DNA of 64,000 nucleotides, taken from contig NZ_QLKQ01000015.1 in assembly GCF_003349955.1 (NCBI RefSeq), positions 1 to 64,000 on the forward strand, written 5' to 3'. Below, in pieces: positions 62,527 through 64,000 of the stretch (the first letter of the stretch is position 1; every line of letters begins with the position of its first letter). The position numbers were made by a program, and so were the translations under genes. Origin of the DNA: Azospirillum brasilense (lineage in GTDB: Bacteria; Pseudomonadota; Alphaproteobacteria; Azospirillales; Azospirillaceae). The notes beneath the pieces were generated by a model, which worked only from the letters and a program-made list of their open reading frames with translations, did no database searches and was not told the DNA's origin.

Positions 62527-64000
62527 TGCCGGCGCATCTGCTGGTCGTCGACCGCCGGGCGGACGTGAAGTGGGCGAAGGACGGCCTGCCGGTGGTCAGC
62601 GCCCGCGACTACATCGCCCATCCGGAGCAAACGCCGCGCGGCGCGCGGGTGCTGAACCTGTCGCGCAGCTACCGCTATCTGGGCACCGGCTACTACGTCT
62701 CGCTGCTGGCGGAGGCGCGCGGCGAGCGGGTGATCCCCTCGGTCCGGACCATCCTGGACCTGTCGCAGAAGACCTTCTACCGCGGCCAGCTGGCCGAGGT
62801 GGAGGAGGCGCTGCGCAAGACGATCAAGCGGATGGACCACCCGCCGGAGGCGTCCTTCAACCTGACGCTCTTCTTCGGCCACGCCGACGACTCCCGGTTC
62901 CAGGACATCGCCCGCACGATCTTCGATCTGTTCCGCTGCCCCCTGCTGAAGGTTCAGGTGCGGCTGAAGGAGGGCTGGGCCATCCACGCCCTGGAACCGC
63001 TGTCGCTGGCCGACCTGCGCCCCGACCAGGAACCTTTGTTCCAGGCGGCGCTCGACGCCCACACCCGGACCTCCTGGCGGGAGCCGACGGCGAAGGCGCC
63101 GCCGCGCTACACGCTGGCCATCCTGCACAACCCGAAGGAGGAGCTTCCTCCCTCCAGCCCACGCGCGCTCCAGAAATTCGTCAAGGCCGGGGAAAGCCTG
63201 GGCATCGCGCTCGAGCTGATCGAGAAGAAGGACTACGCCCGCCTCGCCGAGTTCGACGCGCTGTTCATCCGCGAGACGACGAATCTCGACCACCACACCT
63301 ACCGCTTCGCCAAGAAGGCGGCGGCGGAAGGCATGCCGGTGATCGACGACCCGAACTCGATCCTCAAATGCACCAACAAGGTCTATCTGGCCGAGCTGCT
63401 GCGCGCCAACCGCATCCCGGCGCCCAAGACGGTGATCTTCGACAAGCGCGGGCTGGCGACGCTGGACCAGGAGATCCCCTACCCCATCGTCCTGAAGATT
63501 CCGGACGGCTCCTTCTCCCGCGGCGTCTTCAAGGTGCAGACCCGCAGCGAGCTGGACGCGACCGCCGAAAGCCTGTTCGAGCAGTCCGACGTGATCCTGG
63601 CCCAGGAGTTCATGTACACCGAGTTCGACTGGCGCGTCGGCGTGCTGAACCGGCAGCCGATCTATGTCTGCCAGTATCTGATGGCGAAGAAGCACTGGCA
63701 GATCGTCAAGCACGGCGGCAACGGCCGGGCCGAACAGGGCTCCTCGCGCACCCTGGCCGTCGAGGAGGCGCCGCGCGAGGTCATCGAGACGGCGGTGAAG
63801 GCGGCGGGCCTGATCGGCGACGGTCTCTACGGCGTGGACGTGAAGCAGAGCGAGCGCGGCGTCTTCGTCATCGAAATCAACGACAACCCCAGCATCGACC
63901 TCGGCGTCGAGGACGCCAAGCTGAAGGACGGGCTGTACCGCCTCATCATGGGCGAATTCCTGCGCCGCCTGGAATCGCGGCCGCGCAAGCCCGGCTCTGG
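62526..64000 (+). CDS. RimK-like ATP-grasp ligase (partial, runs off right edge)
   Basis: 491 residues are visible and no stop is reached. The N-terminal domain (about 1-220, LLVVDRRADVKWAKDGLPVVSARDY) is of the RimK-N/ATP-grasp-associated type. The ATP-grasp domain begins about residue 270: KCTNKVYLAELLRANRIPAPKTV, PIVLKIPDGSFSRGVFKV, ILAQEFMYTEFDWRVGVL, and the metal-binding FVIEINDNPSIDLGVED. RimK relatives join a carboxylate to an amine through an acyl phosphate, often adding glutamate. The ATG overlaps the preceding fusion gene's TGA. Confidence 0.88.
   Translation, partial: MPAHLLVVDRRADVKWAKDGLPVVSARDYIAHPEQTPRGARVLNLSRSYRYLGTGYYVSLLAEARGERVIPSVRTILDLSQKTFYRGQLAEVEEALRKTIKRMDHPPEASFNLTLFFGHADDSRFQDIARTIFDLFRCPLLKVQVRLKEGWAIHALEPLSLADLRPDQEPLFQAALDAHTRTSWREPTAKAPPRYTLAILHNPKEELPPSSPRALQKFVKAGESLGIALELIEKKDYARLAEFDALFIRETTNLDHHTYRFAKKAAAEGMPVIDDPNSILKCTNKVYLAELLRANRIPAPKTVIFDKRGLATLDQEIPYPIVLKIPDGSFSRGVFKVQTRSELDATAESLFEQSDVILAQEFMYTEFDWRVGVLNRQPIYVCQYLMAKKHWQIVKHGGNGRAEQGSSRTLAVEEAPREVIETAVKAAGLIGDGLYGVDVKQSERGVFVIEINDNPSIDLGVEDAKLKDGLYRLIMGEFLRRLESRPRKPGS

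Overview
The window is a stretch of high-GC chromosome with densely packed genes on both strands. Gene families and sequence style (GC-rich third positions, many TRAP transporters, chemotaxis and two-component genes, an Ehr/Hyf-like membrane complex, a Rsm22-type protein) point to an alphaproteobacterium. A plant-associated Rhodospirillales member such as Azospirillum is my best guess; this is inference, since no rRNA gene is present.

Layout. 1-2.9 kb: 3' end of an unknown gene, an inositol-monophosphatase-family gene, two small unknown genes and mazG. 2.9-10.1 kb: a six-gene minus-strand operon for a membrane complex related to hydrogenase-4/complex I, whose large subunit lacks the nickel-binding cysteines. 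10.5-14.8 kb: tex, a PAS-GGDEF diguanylate cyclase and a LysE-type exporter. 14.9-18.3 kb: a phage-like recombination module (S24-type repressor, YqaJ nuclease, candidate annealing protein, two small genes) next to a tRNA-Gln(CTG). 19.2-25.4 kb: an exported MetX-like hydrolase, a small exported protein, a receiver-only regulator, a family-5 peptide-type binding protein, a glutathione transferase and an orphan TRAP binding protein. 25.6-33.2 kb: a GH13 glucosidase, a small unknown, topoisomerase IB, Rsm22, a chemoreceptor and a lytic transglycosylase lipoprotein. 33.6-45.9 kb: two RND efflux systems (one behind a TetR gene, one divergent from a LysR gene), a TauE-type permease and a LysR gene whose tail is made of a dispersed repeat.

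46-52.4 kb: an apparent catabolic operon with a UPF0317/DUF1445 protein, a complete TRAP transporter (P, Q, M) and the three 5-oxoprolinase subunits pxpB, pxpC and pxpA. Together they suggest uptake and ring opening of 5-oxoproline or a related lactam. 52.4-54.4 kb: a receiver protein and a histidine kinase whose N-terminal membrane domain carries all six ethylene/copper-site residues I compared with plant ETR1. 54.6-61 kb: prfC, an AT-rich foreign-looking gene, asd and glgP. 61.3-64 kb: a GNAT/C39-peptidase-like fusion overlapping a RimK-like ATP-grasp ligase that runs off the end.

The most notable items are the ethylene-receptor-like kinase, the Ehr-type complex without NiFe ligands, the GNAT-C39/RimK pair, the recombination module whose repressor seems to lack the cleavage lysine and which lies beside a possible small RNA, and the AT-rich island between asd and prfC.
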